Part shown: piece after piece, positions 25,673 through 35,035 of the stretch
Position numbering within the stretch: position 1 is the first letter of the stretch
Layout: every line of letters begins with the position of its first letter
Source: Bacteroidales bacterium
Lineage (GTDB): Bacteria > Bacteroidota > Bacteroidia > Bacteroidales > UBA7960
DNA: 64,000 nt
Assembly: GCA_007118495.1 (NCBI GenBank)
Contig: SKRM01000009.1
Coordinates: forward strand, 22,781-86,780
Reading direction: 5' to 3'
Notes under the pieces: generated by a model
Seen by the model: the letters and a program-made list of their open reading frames with translations, nothing else
The model's database searches: none
Told to the model about the DNA's origin: nothing
Program-made: the position numbers and the translations under genes

Positions 25673-26977
25673 TTAATAAACGTTTGAAGCTCCGCGACGG
25701 CCATCATCCCTGTCACGTCCCGGATAGGTCTGCACACTGCGAAACCCAATGTATGATTTGGTTGAATCCTGGTATTCGTAGGCCCGGGTGCTAACCTGCA
25801 GGTAATACCCGATGTCTTTCCATGATCCGCCGCGAATTACCTTGCGCTTGAGTGAGGGGGGGTCGTCCTCCCTGGCTTCGTATTGGTAGTCGGGGCTTAG
25901 GTCATGGGCAAAAATGTAAAATGACTCATCATAGGCATTCCTTGTCCATTCAGACACGTTGCCAGCCATGTCATACAAACCGTAATCATTTGGGGGATAA
26001 TGCCCGACAATGACTGTGTATAATCCACCGTCATCGGCGTAGTTTCCGCGAAGGGGTTTGAAATTGGCCAGAAAACATCCCTCTGCGTTTCTTAAATAAG
26101 GTCCACCCCACGGATAGGGGCTGTGGGCAAGTCCGCCACGAGCCGCATATTCCCACTGGGCTTCTGACGGAAGTTCAAAGTCCATGGCGAATGGCATATC
26201 CTGGCTTACAAGGTATGAGTTAAGGTATTGGGTGCGCCATACATTGAAGGCAGTGGCCTGCACCCAGCTGACACCAACTACGGGGTAATGGTCGTAGGTA
26301 GGATGCCAGAAATACATTTTGGTCATGGGCTCGTTATAGGAGTAGGTAAAGTCTCTGATCCACGCCAGGGTGTCGGGATAGATGGCTGTTTCGTGCTCCC
26401 TTACCAGTTCACTGCGGGGAATATCCCTTTCTCTGGCTGCCCTCTGGATATCTACGGTATAGTAGCGGTAGATGAGGCGCCTGGTATCAATTTCTCTGCG
26501 GCGGAAAAATCTTTCCTGTTCAGGGAGATAAAGCTCTGACAATATGTCTCTTTCATCCTCGCCATCCCAGCGGATTCTTGGACGCCAGTTCAACACTGGT
26601 GGGTCAAGTGGCATGCCATAGTCGTCTTCAAAAAAGGCAAAGTCATCATTGAAGTCGGCAAGCAGACTTCTTGCCAGTGAGTCACGCACCCAATGTACAA
26701 ACTGCCTGTACTGGTTATTGGTGATTTCTGTTTCGTCCATATAGAATGCGGGCAGCGAAACTGTTCTGGATGTGGCATTTTGTCCGTAGGCAATATCCTG
26801 GTCGGATGGCCCCATGGTGAAACTGCCCATGGGGATGAAAACCATTCCTGGTGGGTCTGCGTAAAAGGCATCCGGTCTGTTTTGGACGCCAATCAGGTGA
26901 CCGCGGTCACCTCCGCCGATAAGCCCACAACCAGTAAACAGGAACGCTGCAAAAACAGCAAGAAAAAAGTTTTTCAT
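25673..26977 (-). CDS. gldK: Type IX secretion lipoprotein GldK (PorK)
   Basis: A 434-residue outer-membrane lipoprotein. The ATG at 26977 is preferred because it begins a lipoprotein signal (MKNFFLAVFAAFLFTGC) with C17 as the lipid site; the upstream ATG at 27001 adds 8 residues. The body is an FGE-sulfatase-like domain (PPGMVFIPMGSFTMG, then DMAGNVSEWTRNAYD, then RGGSWKD, then IGFRSVQ). In GldK this fold is structural. It forms the periplasmic ring with GldN. A TAATTTTG box and a palindrome lie between it and the sprF/porP gene. Confidence 0.95.
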   Translation of the reverse strand: MKNFFLAVFAAFLFTGCGLIGGGDRGHLIGVQNRPDAFYADPPGMVFIPMGSFTMGPSDQDIAYGQNATSRTVSLPAFYMDETEITNNQYRQFVHWVRDSLARSLLADFNDDFAFFEDDYGMPLDPPVLNWRPRIRWDGEDERDILSELYLPEQERFFRRREIDTRRLIYRYYTVDIQRAARERDIPRSELVREHETAIYPDTLAWIRDFTYSYNEPMTKMYFWHPTYDHYPVVGVSWVQATAFNVWRTQYLNSYLVSQDMPFAMDFELPSEAQWEYAARGGLAHSPYPWGGPYLRNAEGCFLANFKPLRGNYADDGGLYTVIVGHYPPNDYGLYDMAGNVSEWTRNAYDESFYIFAHDLSPDYQYEAREDDPPSLKRKVIRGGSWKDIGYYLQVSTRAYEYQDSTKSYIGFRSVQTYPGRDRDDGRRGASNVY

Positions 26978-27025
26978 GGTAGTTGAGGTTATGATGGCCA
27001 TTTTTTCATTTCAAAGTCAAAATTC

Positions 27026-27040
27026 CGGTCTGTCAGACCG
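27026..27040. repeat. 15-bp palindrome between sprF/porP and gldK
   Basis: CGGTCTG-T-CAGACCG is a perfect 7-bp inverted repeat around one base. As RNA it gives a 5-bp stem with a 5-nt loop; as DNA it would suit a dimeric regulator. It lies 49 nt before the gldK start. Confidence 0.5.
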
Positions 27041-27057
27041 TCTTGCATTTGGAAGTG

Positions 27058-27065
27058 CAAAATTA
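27058..27065 (-). promoter_or_regulatory. Candidate internal promoter -7 box for gldKLMN
   Basis: TAATTTTG (minus strand) matches TAnnTTTG exactly; its first bases are the stop codon of the sprF/porP gene. No convincing TTG is seen about 20 nt upstream, so it remains a candidate. Confidence 0.4.
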
Positions 27066-28013
27066 CAAAAATCTTATATTTCTCTGAATTTCTTGTATTT
27101 TATCAAAATCCAGGTCAAAACAATACTGCAGCATGACCTCATGACTGCCGTAACTTCTGCCCATTGAACCCAGAGGTGAAGTGGTCACGTCATAAGAGTA
27201 GCCTATGCTGATTTGGTCAAGACTGACTCCAAGCATGAAAACCACGGCATCCTGAGGTCTATAACTAACGCCGCCCCAAAAGCGGTTATTGTACGTAACC
27301 ATTGTATTAATATCCAATTGCATCGATGAAAGATCGGTTTTTACAAGTACCGACGGGCTGATCACATATGCTGGATTGGCTGGCCAGCTTATATGATATC
27401 CCCCTGTTGCGTAAATATGTCTTCTGAGGGCAAAACTGCTCTCACCCAGATTACCCCGTGCCTCTCTGAGTTGTGATATGGAGATGCCGGCCCATGCCTC
27501 ATCGTCAAGCAGGAAAAATCCGCCAATGGCAAAATCGGTAAAGATGTGGTTCTCTTCACCGCCAATGAGGGCAGGATCACCGGGATCAAGGGGATTTAAC
27601 GAGGCAAAATCAATGCGTTTGTCCATAAAGCCTGCCTGGGCGCCAATGCCCAGCCTGCCGGGCCCCAGGGGCATATGATAGGCATAGCTTAATTTAACAC
27701 CAACGGTGGTCTCAGGACCAATCTGATCCTGAAGCAGGCCCAATGCAAGTCCGCCCCTGAGCAGGGGTATGGGGGCGTCTACATTGAGGCTATATGTTTC
27801 GGGGCTAAGTTTGTTTCCCTGTTCATCGCGAAATCCGACCCATTGCTGACGGGCCAGGGCCGTAGCGCATATGGCGTTACGCAGTCCGGCCATACCAGGG
27901 TTTATCCCCATGTTGTTGAACATATTATGGCTGAACTGGACTTCCTGCTGTGCCTGCACATTGGCTGATAAAGCCAATAAAATGGTCAGGGCAATGAGGA
28001 TCCTGGTTTGCAT
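27063..28013 (-). CDS. PorP/SprF-family T9SS outer-membrane protein
   Basis: A 316-residue predicted beta-barrel. A signal peptide of 21 residues ends ANVQA before QQEVQFSHNMFNNMGINPGMAG, the family hallmark. The C-terminus reads like an outer-membrane strand (SHEVMLQYCFDLDF). PorP/SprF proteins partner with GldJ/K and are needed for secretion or for surface anchoring of specific cargo. It is the first gene of the T9SS cluster, preceded by a promoter box at 28093-28100. Confidence 0.93.
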   Translation of the reverse strand: MQTRILIALTILLALSANVQAQQEVQFSHNMFNNMGINPGMAGLRNAICATALARQQWVGFRDEQGNKLSPETYSLNVDAPIPLLRGGLALGLLQDQIGPETTVGVKLSYAYHMPLGPGRLGIGAQAGFMDKRIDFASLNPLDPGDPALIGGEENHIFTDFAIGGFFLLDDEAWAGISISQLREARGNLGESSFALRRHIYATGGYHISWPANPAYVISPSVLVKTDLSSMQLDINTMVTYNNRFWGGVSYRPQDAVVFMLGVSLDQISIGYSYDVTTSPLGSMGRSYGSHEVMLQYCFDLDFDKIQEIQRNIRFL

Positions 28014-28092
28014 TGAAAGCGGATTAAAAATGATTTTGTAATATTTTGAACGTAAAAATGTTCAGATTATTGACATACTGTTTATAAACGCC

Positions 28093-28100
28093 CAAAAGTA
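28093..28100 (-). promoter_or_regulatory. Candidate promoter -7 box of the T9SS cluster
   Basis: TACTTTTG (minus strand) matches TAnnTTTG and lies 80 nt before the sprF/porP start codon. A GC-rich hairpin (28134-28151) lies just upstream, after the stop of the arginase-fold gene. Confidence 0.5.
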
Positions 28101-28149
28101 CATAAAATTCCATAGTTTATTGAGGGTGCCGGCAGGCGGATACCGCCGC

Positions 28150-29337
28150 CTAAACAAATTTTTGGTATACCTGCCACCATTTGTCGGGGATTTCGTTCTG
28201 GCATGCTTCCTGATAGTCGCTATATGAACAGGGAACCAGAAAGTGTCTTTCATATTTGCTGCGGAGCTTTGGGGGGCAGGGCACTTCCATCCACCAGCGG
28301 TCACTTTTTTTACTCTTGTAAAAATGTATCTTATTTTGGAACTCCCTGATTGACACGACATATTTTATATAATCTGCTGAGTCTTTCAAGTGCTTGTCAG
28401 GAAAATCATGCTTGCGATTGTAATAGCCGTCTATAAAATACCAGATCATTTGAGCAACCAGATGTGCGGTTTGTTCTCCGTTGTCAAAGGCAGGATTAAG
28501 TTCATAAAACCCAATGGAGCTCACCTTGTCGCTAAGCCCTGCATAACGAACAATCTGGCACGCTTCTTCGCCATAAAAACCATTGGGCGATGCCTGCATA
28601 TTGGCTGGTGCATCCGATTGCCTGATGCTTGAAACGTCAAAGCTTACCAGGTCAGCATTCCTTACAATGGGCTCTACTTGCTCCAATTGACCTCTCACCA
28701 TGCCCAGGCGATATACATCGAAATAGAGTTTTTCCATGAGTTCAATGGCATCCTGGTCAACAAAATAGGTCTGGTATCCGATATTGGTGTAATTAAAGAG
28801 ATAGTTGGGCTTTCTGGTGAGGATGGTGCTCAGGTAATTCTGGTGATTGATGGGTTCATCCTTTTGCATGCCTATGTCAAAACGTGAATCTATTGACACA
28901 ATGTTGATGATTTGTCCCAGAGATTCGTAAGCCTGGTAGTTTGCATAGGTAAGGTCTTGACCCCCTCCGATTATCACGGGTGTAATGTTTTTTTCAAGCA
29001 AATATGTGATTGCTGTTTTGAGGGCAAAATAGGTGTCAGAAACACTTTCTCCTGCCCTGATGTTTCCAAGGTCGGCTATGCGGGGGGTATGGGGTCCCCT
29101 GAACAGACGGTAAAGGTATTTCCTGACATATGCCGGAGCCAGTGCGCACCCTTCATTGCCAGGCGCATGACGGTCATCTTCTACACCTATGATGGCCAGA
29201 TCGGCTTCATCAAGATTGGGGAACCCATTTTCTATATCATTGATGGCAATGAACCTCCCCATGGCGAGGGGGTGTCTGATAGAGTCGGACAAGATTTCTT
29301 TCTTGTCAAGGGGTTGTAAAAAATCTGAAATATGCAT
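28150..29337 (-). CDS. Arginase/formimidoylglutamase-fold protein, metal ligands degraded
   Basis: A 395-residue ureohydrolase-fold protein, likely inactive as a hydrolase. From ATG 29337, the GGDHS-like loop reads GGGQD (Q127 in place of the metal-binding His), the DAHxD loop reads DSRFD (R152 in place of His), and the DxD loop reads SFDVSS (S236 in place of Asp). The fold is otherwise recognisable (VIIGGGQDLTYANYQAYESL, then IVSIDSRFDIG). The C-terminal ~110 residues are an extension without an obvious motif. It lies between topA and the T9SS cluster on the same strand. Annotators usually name such proteins formimidoylglutamase; that activity is doubtful here. Confidence 0.8.
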   Translation of the reverse strand: MHISDFLQPLDKKEILSDSIRHPLAMGRFIAINDIENGFPNLDEADLAIIGVEDDRHAPGNEGCALAPAYVRKYLYRLFRGPHTPRIADLGNIRAGESVSDTYFALKTAITYLLEKNITPVIIGGGQDLTYANYQAYESLGQIINIVSIDSRFDIGMQKDEPINHQNYLSTILTRKPNYLFNYTNIGYQTYFVDQDAIELMEKLYFDVYRLGMVRGQLEQVEPIVRNADLVSFDVSSIRQSDAPANMQASPNGFYGEEACQIVRYAGLSDKVSSIGFYELNPAFDNGEQTAHLVAQMIWYFIDGYYNRKHDFPDKHLKDSADYIKYVVSIREFQNKIHFYKSKKSDRWWMEVPCPPKLRSKYERHFLVPCSYSDYQEACQNEIPDKWWQVYQKFV

Positions 29338-29354
29338 AGGGCCCAAAAAACAGT

Positions 29355-31706
29355 TTATGCCCCTTTCTTCTTTTTAGAAGGGGACTTTGTCTTTTTGGTT
29401 GTACGGGATTTTTTCCCGGAGGTTCCGGCTTCAATGATTTTTTTTGCCTCTTCAAGGTTTATTTCACCAGGCTCGGTACCCCGCGGTATTTTATAGTTCT
29501 TCTTGCCAAAGGCAATATAAGGTCCGAAACGGCCTTTCAAAATGCGGATATCTGGTTCTTCATCAAAAACCCTGATCACATTATGTTTGTCTTTTTCCCT
29601 TTTCTCTTCAATAATTTGAATAGCACTTTCGGGAGAAATTGACAGGGGATCTTCATGTTCAGGAATAGAATAGAATTTCCCATCATGCCTGATATAGGGG
29701 CCGAACCGTCCGATTGCCGCAACCATTACCTTGTCTTCATATTCGCCCACTGTTCGCGGAAGCTTAAAGAGTTCGAGGGCTTCGTCCAGGCTTATACCTT
29801 CAAGGCTCTGTTCTTTACGGATACTTGCGAAAAGGGGTTTGTCTTCTTCATCCGGATCGCCGATCTGGATCATGCTGCCAAAACGACCAATTCTGGCGTA
29901 GACATTTCTTCCTGATTTCGGATCAGTCCCCAGCAGTCGCTGCCCACTGTGTTTTTCTGACTTTTCAAGGGTGTTCTCTACCTGTTTGTGGAAAGGCCAG
30001 TAAAACTCATCAATAACTGATGTCCAGTTTTTATGGCCTTCAGCTACTTCATCAAACTCTCTCTCAACCTTTGCTGTGAAATTATAATCCATGATTTCGG
30101 TAAAGTACTCCATCAGGAAGTTATTCACTACAATACCAATGTCGGTTGGAAACAGTTTGTTCTTTTCTGCTCCGGTAATCTCTTGTTTGATGCTGTGGCC
30201 AATTTTTCCACCCTTAAGCGTGAGGATATTGTATGGGCGTTTTTCACCTTCACGGCTCTCTTTTACCACATACGAACGTTTCTGGATGGTACTTATGGTG
30301 GGAGCATAGGTTGATGGTCTGCCAATACCAAGCTCTTCGAGTTTCTTAACCAGGCTGGCTTCAGTATAGCGGGGAGGGTGTTTTGAAAACCGTTCAACGG
30401 CCGTGATTGAAAGCAGGGGGAGTTCCTGGCTTACCTTAAGTGGTGGCAGGATTCCTGATGTCGCCTCTTCTTCTTCTTCGTCAGTTGACTCCATGTATAA
30501 TTTGAGGAATCCGTCAAACTTAATGACCTCGCCTGTGGCTACAAATTTTTCAGTGGTGGCAGATATGCCAATATCTATGGTGGTTTTTTCGAGTTTTGCA
30601 TCACTCATTTGCGAAGCAATGGTGCGTTTCCAAATAAGGTCGTAAAGCTTTTGTTCTCCTGTATCGCCACTAATGTGTGAGAGGTGAAGGTTTGTTGGCC
30701 TGATGGCCTCGTGGGCCTCCTGGGCTCCCTTGGTTTTGGTGGCGTACCTCCGCAACTTCACGTAGTCTTCACCGTAATTTTTTTCTATTTCATCTTTGGC
30801 CATGGCCATGGCTGTCCCTGAAAGGTTGACAGAGTCGGTACGCATATATGTGATCTTGCCCGATTCATAGAGTTTTTGGGCCACGATCATGGTTCTTGAT
30901 ACCGAGAAACCGAGCTTGCGACTGGCTTCTTGCTGTAGAGTCGAAGTGGTAAAGGGAGGTGCCGGAGATTTGCGTCCGGGTTTGGTTTCAATATTTTCAA
31001 TGGTAAAAATGGCCTCGCTGCATTTTTCAAGGAACTGCTGTGCTTCTTCCTGTTTTTTGAAGCGTTTTGGCAGTTCGGCCTTTAACTGAACATCTTGCCC
31101 ATTGTGTTTTGTGTCGAAAAGGGCTGTTACTTTAAAACTGCCCGTTGATTTGAAAACCTGAATTTCTTTTTCCCTTTCAACTATCAGTCTGACTGCAACA
31201 GACTGAACCCTCCCTGCTGATAAAGCGGGTTTTACCTTTTTCCAGAGCAGGGGAGAGAGTTCGAAGCCCACAAGGCGGTCAAGTACGCGTCTTGCCTGCT
31301 GTGCATCTACCAGGTTCTGGTCAATATCGCGGGGATTCTGAATGGCTTCAAGGATGGCATTTTTTGTGATTTCATGAAACACGATGCGTTTAAAATTGGC
31401 ATCTTTCAGTTTCAGACTTTCAGCAAGGTGCCATGAAATAGCCTCTCCCTCACGGTCTTCATCTGTGGCCAGCCAAATGGTTTCAGCCTTGGCTGCCAGT
31501 TTTTTCAAGTCACTGACTACTGCTTTCTTATCTTTTGGAATTTCATAGGCCGGGGAAAACTCTTTGTCAATTTCAATGCCGAGTTTGCTTGTAGGAAGAT
31601 CGCGGACATGCCCAAAGCTGGACTTAACGGTAAAGTCTTTGCCGAGGAATCCCTCGATGGTTTTGGCTTTGGCGGGTGACTCAACTATTACCAGATTTTT
31701 TGCCAT
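29355..31706 (-). CDS. topA: DNA topoisomerase I
   Basis: A 783-residue type IA topoisomerase that relaxes negative supercoils. The Toprim domain is at the N-terminus (LVIVESPAKAKTIEGFLG, then WLATDEDREGEAISWHLAE). The nucleophilic tyrosine is in GKITYMRTDSVNLS. Instead of zinc fingers the C-terminus has several repeats (GRFGSMIQIGD, GRFGPYIRHDGK, GRFGPYIAFGKKNY) and a lysine-rich tail. This tail type is common in Bacteroidetes. A TACTTTTG box at 31726-31733 suggests its own promoter. Confidence 0.97.
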   Translation of the reverse strand: MAKNLVIVESPAKAKTIEGFLGKDFTVKSSFGHVRDLPTSKLGIEIDKEFSPAYEIPKDKKAVVSDLKKLAAKAETIWLATDEDREGEAISWHLAESLKLKDANFKRIVFHEITKNAILEAIQNPRDIDQNLVDAQQARRVLDRLVGFELSPLLWKKVKPALSAGRVQSVAVRLIVEREKEIQVFKSTGSFKVTALFDTKHNGQDVQLKAELPKRFKKQEEAQQFLEKCSEAIFTIENIETKPGRKSPAPPFTTSTLQQEASRKLGFSVSRTMIVAQKLYESGKITYMRTDSVNLSGTAMAMAKDEIEKNYGEDYVKLRRYATKTKGAQEAHEAIRPTNLHLSHISGDTGEQKLYDLIWKRTIASQMSDAKLEKTTIDIGISATTEKFVATGEVIKFDGFLKLYMESTDEEEEEATSGILPPLKVSQELPLLSITAVERFSKHPPRYTEASLVKKLEELGIGRPSTYAPTISTIQKRSYVVKESREGEKRPYNILTLKGGKIGHSIKQEITGAEKNKLFPTDIGIVVNNFLMEYFTEIMDYNFTAKVEREFDEVAEGHKNWTSVIDEFYWPFHKQVENTLEKSEKHSGQRLLGTDPKSGRNVYARIGRFGSMIQIGDPDEEDKPLFASIRKEQSLEGISLDEALELFKLPRTVGEYEDKVMVAAIGRFGPYIRHDGKFYSIPEHEDPLSISPESAIQIIEEKREKDKHNVIRVFDEEPDIRILKGRFGPYIAFGKKNYKIPRGTEPGEINLEEAKKIIEAGTSGKKSRTTKKTKSPSKKKKGA

Positions 31707-31725
31707 AAATTTTCAGTTTGGAGGC

Positions 31726-31733
31726 CAAAAGTA
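31726..31733 (-). promoter_or_regulatory. Candidate -7 box for topA
   Basis: TACTTTTG (minus strand) matches TAnnTTTG and lies 20 nt before the topA ATG, giving a very short leader. The -33 region is T-rich without a clear TTG. Confidence 0.45.
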
Positions 31734-31796
31734 ATAAAATAAAAATAAAGGGGTAATTGTTTAGGAGGCAGTGTAGATTTATGCCCCTGATTTTAC

Positions 31797-31804
31797 TAAT
31801 TTTG
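31797..31804 (+). promoter_or_regulatory. Candidate -7 box for miaB
   Basis: TAATTTTG matches TAnnTTTG. Initiation would be near 31811, which argues against the TTG at 31815 as the miaB start and favours GTG 31854. A small hairpin (GGGCG/CGCCC, 31818-31832) lies in the leader. Confidence 0.45.
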
Positions 31805-31853
31805 TACTCCCTTTTTGGGCGAAACACGCCCTTATGTATTGAAAAATAGAATA

Positions 31854-33188
31854 GTGAGCAAGAAACTATATATAGAGACATTTGGATGTCAGATGAATTT
31901 TTCTGACAGCGAAATTGTGGCCTCAGTAATGACCACGCAAGAATATGAGGTTTCTCAAAAGGCAGAGCTGGCTGATGTAATTTTCCTTAATACATGCTCG
32001 ATACGTGACCATGCTGAGCAGAGAGTTCTGAACCGTTTAAGGGAACTTCAGCATTTGCGAAAAAAAAATCCGCGACTTGTTATTGGAGTGCTTGGATGTA
32101 TGGCAGAACGTTTGAAATCTACCTTGTTGGAAGACGACAAGCTTGGTATGCGTATCGATATGGTTGTCGGACCGGATGCATACAGGGAGTTGCCACAGTT
32201 ACTGCTTGATGTAGAAAGCGGGCAAAAGGCCATTAATGTGTTGCTATCGGCCGATGAGACTTATGCTGACATTGCTCCGGTGCGTTATACCGAAGGTGGT
32301 GTTTCTGCTTTTATTTCTATTATGAGGGGCTGTGAAAACTTCTGTGCCTATTGTGTGGTTCCATTTACCCGCGGAAAAGAAAGGAGCCGCGATCCTCGTA
32401 CCATTGTAAATGAAACCAGACAACTGCTTGAAGCAGGATACAGAGAAGTTACCCTGTTGGGTCAGAACGTAAACTCATATGCATGGCGTAACTCCCAATC
32501 AGAAACACATACAGGATTTTCCGCATTACTTGAAAAGGTGGCCCTCACTGACCCCGGGCTGCGTGTCAGGTTTGCAACCTCGCACCCCAAGGACATTTCG
32601 GATGAACTCATTGATGTTATGGCCCGGCATACCAATATTTGCCCCTCCATACACCTTCCGGTACAATCCGGAAGTAGCAGTGTGCTTGAGCGAATGAACC
32701 GTAAATATTCAAGAGAGGACTATCTTGAAAGGATTCGTGCCATCAGGCGTGCCATTCCTGATTGCGCCATTTCAACCGATATCATTGCTGGTTTTTGCGG
32801 AGAAACTGACGAAGAGCATCAGGAAACCCTTTCGCTGATGAATGAGGTGGGGTATGATTTTGCCTTTATGTTTAAGTACTCAGAACGCCCGGGCACCCTG
32901 GCTGCCAAAAAGTATGCTGATGATGTACCCGAAGATGTTAAAACACGTCGACTGGATGATATCATCAAGCTTCAGCAAGCGCTGTCATTGAAAAGCAACA
33001 GACGCGATGTGGGAAAATCATTTGAGGTTTTAGTAGAGGGCCCTTCAAAACGCTCCCCTGAGGTGGTCATGGGACGAACACCCCACAATAAGGTAGTGGT
33101 GTTTCCGGACAAGGGATACCAGGCTGGTGATTATGTAAATGTTCGCATCAACGACTGCAGCTCTGCCACCCTGAAGGGGGAGTCTTGA
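31854..33188 (+). CDS. miaB: tRNA-2-methylthio-N6-dimethylallyladenosine synthase
   Basis: A radical-SAM methylthiotransferase that modifies A37 of tRNAs reading UNN codons. No ATG is available; GTG at 31854 gives the family N-terminus (SKKLYIETFGCQMNFSDSE) and 444 residues, while TTG at 31839 or 31815 would add 5 or 13 residues. The N-terminal domain carries the cysteines for the auxiliary cluster (GCQMN, NTCSIRD, GVLGCMAE). The radical-SAM motif is CENFCAYC, and a TRAM domain ends the protein. It converges with ispD. Confidence 0.93.
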   Translation: MSKKLYIETFGCQMNFSDSEIVASVMTTQEYEVSQKAELADVIFLNTCSIRDHAEQRVLNRLRELQHLRKKNPRLVIGVLGCMAERLKSTLLEDDKLGMRIDMVVGPDAYRELPQLLLDVESGQKAINVLLSADETYADIAPVRYTEGGVSAFISIMRGCENFCAYCVVPFTRGKERSRDPRTIVNETRQLLEAGYREVTLLGQNVNSYAWRNSQSETHTGFSALLEKVALTDPGLRVRFATSHPKDISDELIDVMARHTNICPSIHLPVQSGSSSVLERMNRKYSREDYLERIRAIRRAIPDCAISTDIIAGFCGETDEEHQETLSLMNEVGYDFAFMFKYSERPGTLAAKKYADDVPEDVKTRRLDDIIKLQQALSLKSNRRDVGKSFEVLVEGPSKRSPEVVMGRTPHNKVVVFPDKGYQAGDYVNVRINDCSSATLKGES

Positions 33189-33201
33189 ATGATTTGAAAT
33201 A

Positions 33202-33885
33202 TCAGGAAGCTGAGCCGGTCTGATTTTCAAGCAGGGCCTCAGCCACTCTGAGATCAAGGGGTGTGGTGATCTTAATATTTTCATGGTTGCCATCAACCAG
33301 GTAAAGTCTCTCTCCTTCTGACTCAACCACACTGGCATCGTCTGTATAATTAGTCCGGAAACTCTGGTTGTATGCCCGTTTGATGATTTCTGACCTGAAA
33401 CACTGGGGGGTTTGTACCAATTTAATTTTCTCACGCGGAAGAGCTGAACTGAGGGCGTGTTCGCTTATTCTCACCGATTGGTTTACACCAACTACAGGTA
33501 TGGCATTACCAAATTTTTCAGCGTAGTTGAAAACCCTTGATATGGTTTCTCTCGAAACCAATGGCCTTACCCCATCGTGGATGGCAAGCAATACATTGTC
33601 AGGGACAAGCTTCAGTCCGTTTTTTACCGAGTGAAACCTGGTGGGACCGCTATCCGCCAGCTTACATTGTGTATGAAAGCCAAAGGTCTCACATAGTTTA
33701 AACCAGTATGCATGAAAAGTTTCAGGCAGTACAAGGACAAAATATATATCAGGGGCATAGGCCAGAAATGCATCAAAGGTTCTCAGCAAAACCGGACGGC
33801 CAGACAAGTCAAGGAACTGTTTGGGTTTGTCTGACTGCATCCTGACGCCCTTGCCACCGGCGGTGATCAATACATATTTTTGCAT
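33202..33885 (-). CDS. ispD: 2-C-methyl-D-erythritol 4-phosphate cytidylyltransferase
   Basis: A 227-residue enzyme of the MEP isoprenoid pathway that couples CTP to methylerythritol phosphate. The nucleotide-binding loop ITAGGKGVRMQSDKPKQFL is at the N-terminus, and IHDGVRPLVSRETI, QTPQCFRSE and TDDASVVE follow in the expected order. It is the last gene of a minus-strand series running ftsX-DUF3098-uppP-truB-queA-ispD, 11 nt after queA. Confidence 0.96.
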   Translation of the reverse strand: MQKYVLITAGGKGVRMQSDKPKQFLDLSGRPVLLRTFDAFLAYAPDIYFVLVLPETFHAYWFKLCETFGFHTQCKLADSGPTRFHSVKNGLKLVPDNVLLAIHDGVRPLVSRETISRVFNYAEKFGNAIPVVGVNQSVRISEHALSSALPREKIKLVQTPQCFRSEIIKRAYNQSFRTNYTDDASVVESEGERLYLVDGNHENIKITTPLDLRVAEALLENQTGSAS

Positions 33886-33896
33886 GGCCCTGCTAC

Positions 33897-34949
33897 TTAG
33901 TCCAGAATTAGCATGGCATCACCATATGTGAAAAACCTGTATTTCTCCTTAATGGCAGTTTTATATGCTTTCATCAACAGGTCAAAACCTGCAAATCCAC
34001 TTACCATCATCATCAGCGTTGACTGTGGAAGGTGAAAGTTCGATACCATGCTGTTGGCCACGTTAAAATCGTATGGGGGATAAATGAATTTATTGGTCCA
34101 TCCTTCATAGGGTTTTAATTGTCCCGTTATGGAGACCGATGATTCCATGGCACGCATAACGGTAGTTCCTATGGCACATACCCTATTGCCCCTCTGTTTT
34201 ACTCTGTTGACAGCATCAGCGGTTTTCTCATCAATGATGAATTCTTCGCTATCCATTTTGTGCTTGCTCAGGTCTTCGACATCCACATTGCGGAAGTTGC
34301 CCAGACCTGCATGAAGGGTAATTTCGGCAAAATCTACTCCTTTTAGCTCAAGTCGTTTAACCAACTCCCGGCTAAAGTGCATGCCGGCCGTGGGTGCAGC
34401 TACAGCACCTTCGCGTTTGGCAAAAACAGTCTGGTACCTTTCTTTGTCTTCTCGCTCGACTGCCCGTTTGATTTGCTTGGGCAAGGGTGTCTCTCCAAGC
34501 GACTCTATGGTCTTTTTGAATTCATCATAGGTACCATCGAACAGAAACCTGAGTGTCCGGCCTCTGGATGTGGTGTTGTCAATGACTTCAGCCACAAGGT
34601 TGTCATCGTCACCGAAATACAATTTGTTGCCAATGCGAATTTTTCTGGCGGGGTCAACCAAAACATCCCAAAGACGGGCCTCACGGTTGAGTTCACGTAG
34701 CAAAAATACTTCGATTCTTGCTCCGGTTTTTTCTTTGGTGCCGTATAACCTGGCCGGAAACACCTTGGTGTTGTTTACCACCATGATGTCTCCATCATCA
34801 AAGTAGTGGAGAATATCCTTGAACAATTTGTGCTCAATTTCACCGGTTTTTTTATGAACAACCATCATGCGTGACTCGTCACGGTTGTGTGGCGGGCGTT
34901 CAGCAATTAAGTCAACAGGTAGGTTAAACTTAAAATGGGATAGTTTCAT
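33897..34949 (-). CDS. queA: tRNA preQ1(34) S-adenosylmethionine ribosyltransferase-isomerase
   Basis: A 350-residue enzyme that transfers the ribosyl part of SAM to preQ1 at the wobble position of GUN-anticodon tRNAs to form epoxyqueuosine. The ATG at 34949 gives the family start [19 protein letters not shown]. Typical segments include [36 protein letters not shown] and [13 protein letters not shown]. The in-frame upstream extension to 35039 is unlike the family and is dropped. Confidence 0.96.
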   Translation of the reverse strand: MKLSHFKFNLPVDLIAERPPHNRDESRMMVVHKKTGEIEHKLFKDILHYFDDGDIMVVNNTKVFPARLYGTKEKTGARIEVFLLRELNREARLWDVLVDPARKIRIGNKLYFGDDDNLVAEVIDNTTSRGRTLRFLFDGTYDEFKKTIESLGETPLPKQIKRAVEREDKERYQTVFAKREGAVAAPTAGMHFSRELVKRLELKGVDFAEITLHAGLGNFRNVDVEDLSKHKMDSEEFIIDEKTADAVNRVKQRGNRVCAIGTTVMRAMESSVSITGQLKPYEGWTNKFIYPPYDFNVANSMVSNFHLPQSTLMMMVSGFAGFDLLMKAYKTAIKEKYRFFTYGDAMLILD

Positions 34950-35035
34950 GTATAAAGTATTAGGAATAAGATGTACTATCTTAACAATTGGGTAAGCCGA
35001 AAGGTTTGCAAAGATAATACAAAGGGATGCCCTTG

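Noticed and set aside
28134-28151. GC-rich hairpin after the arginase-fold gene as a terminator
   Set aside because: The stem (AGGCGG/CCGCCT) lacks a U-tract on the minus strand, where GCCGGCACCC follows, so intrinsic termination is not supported.
31818-31832. Hairpin GGGCG/CGCCC before miaB as a terminator
   Set aside because: The stem is only 5 bp with a 5-nt loop and no T-tract follows; it is at most a leader hairpin.
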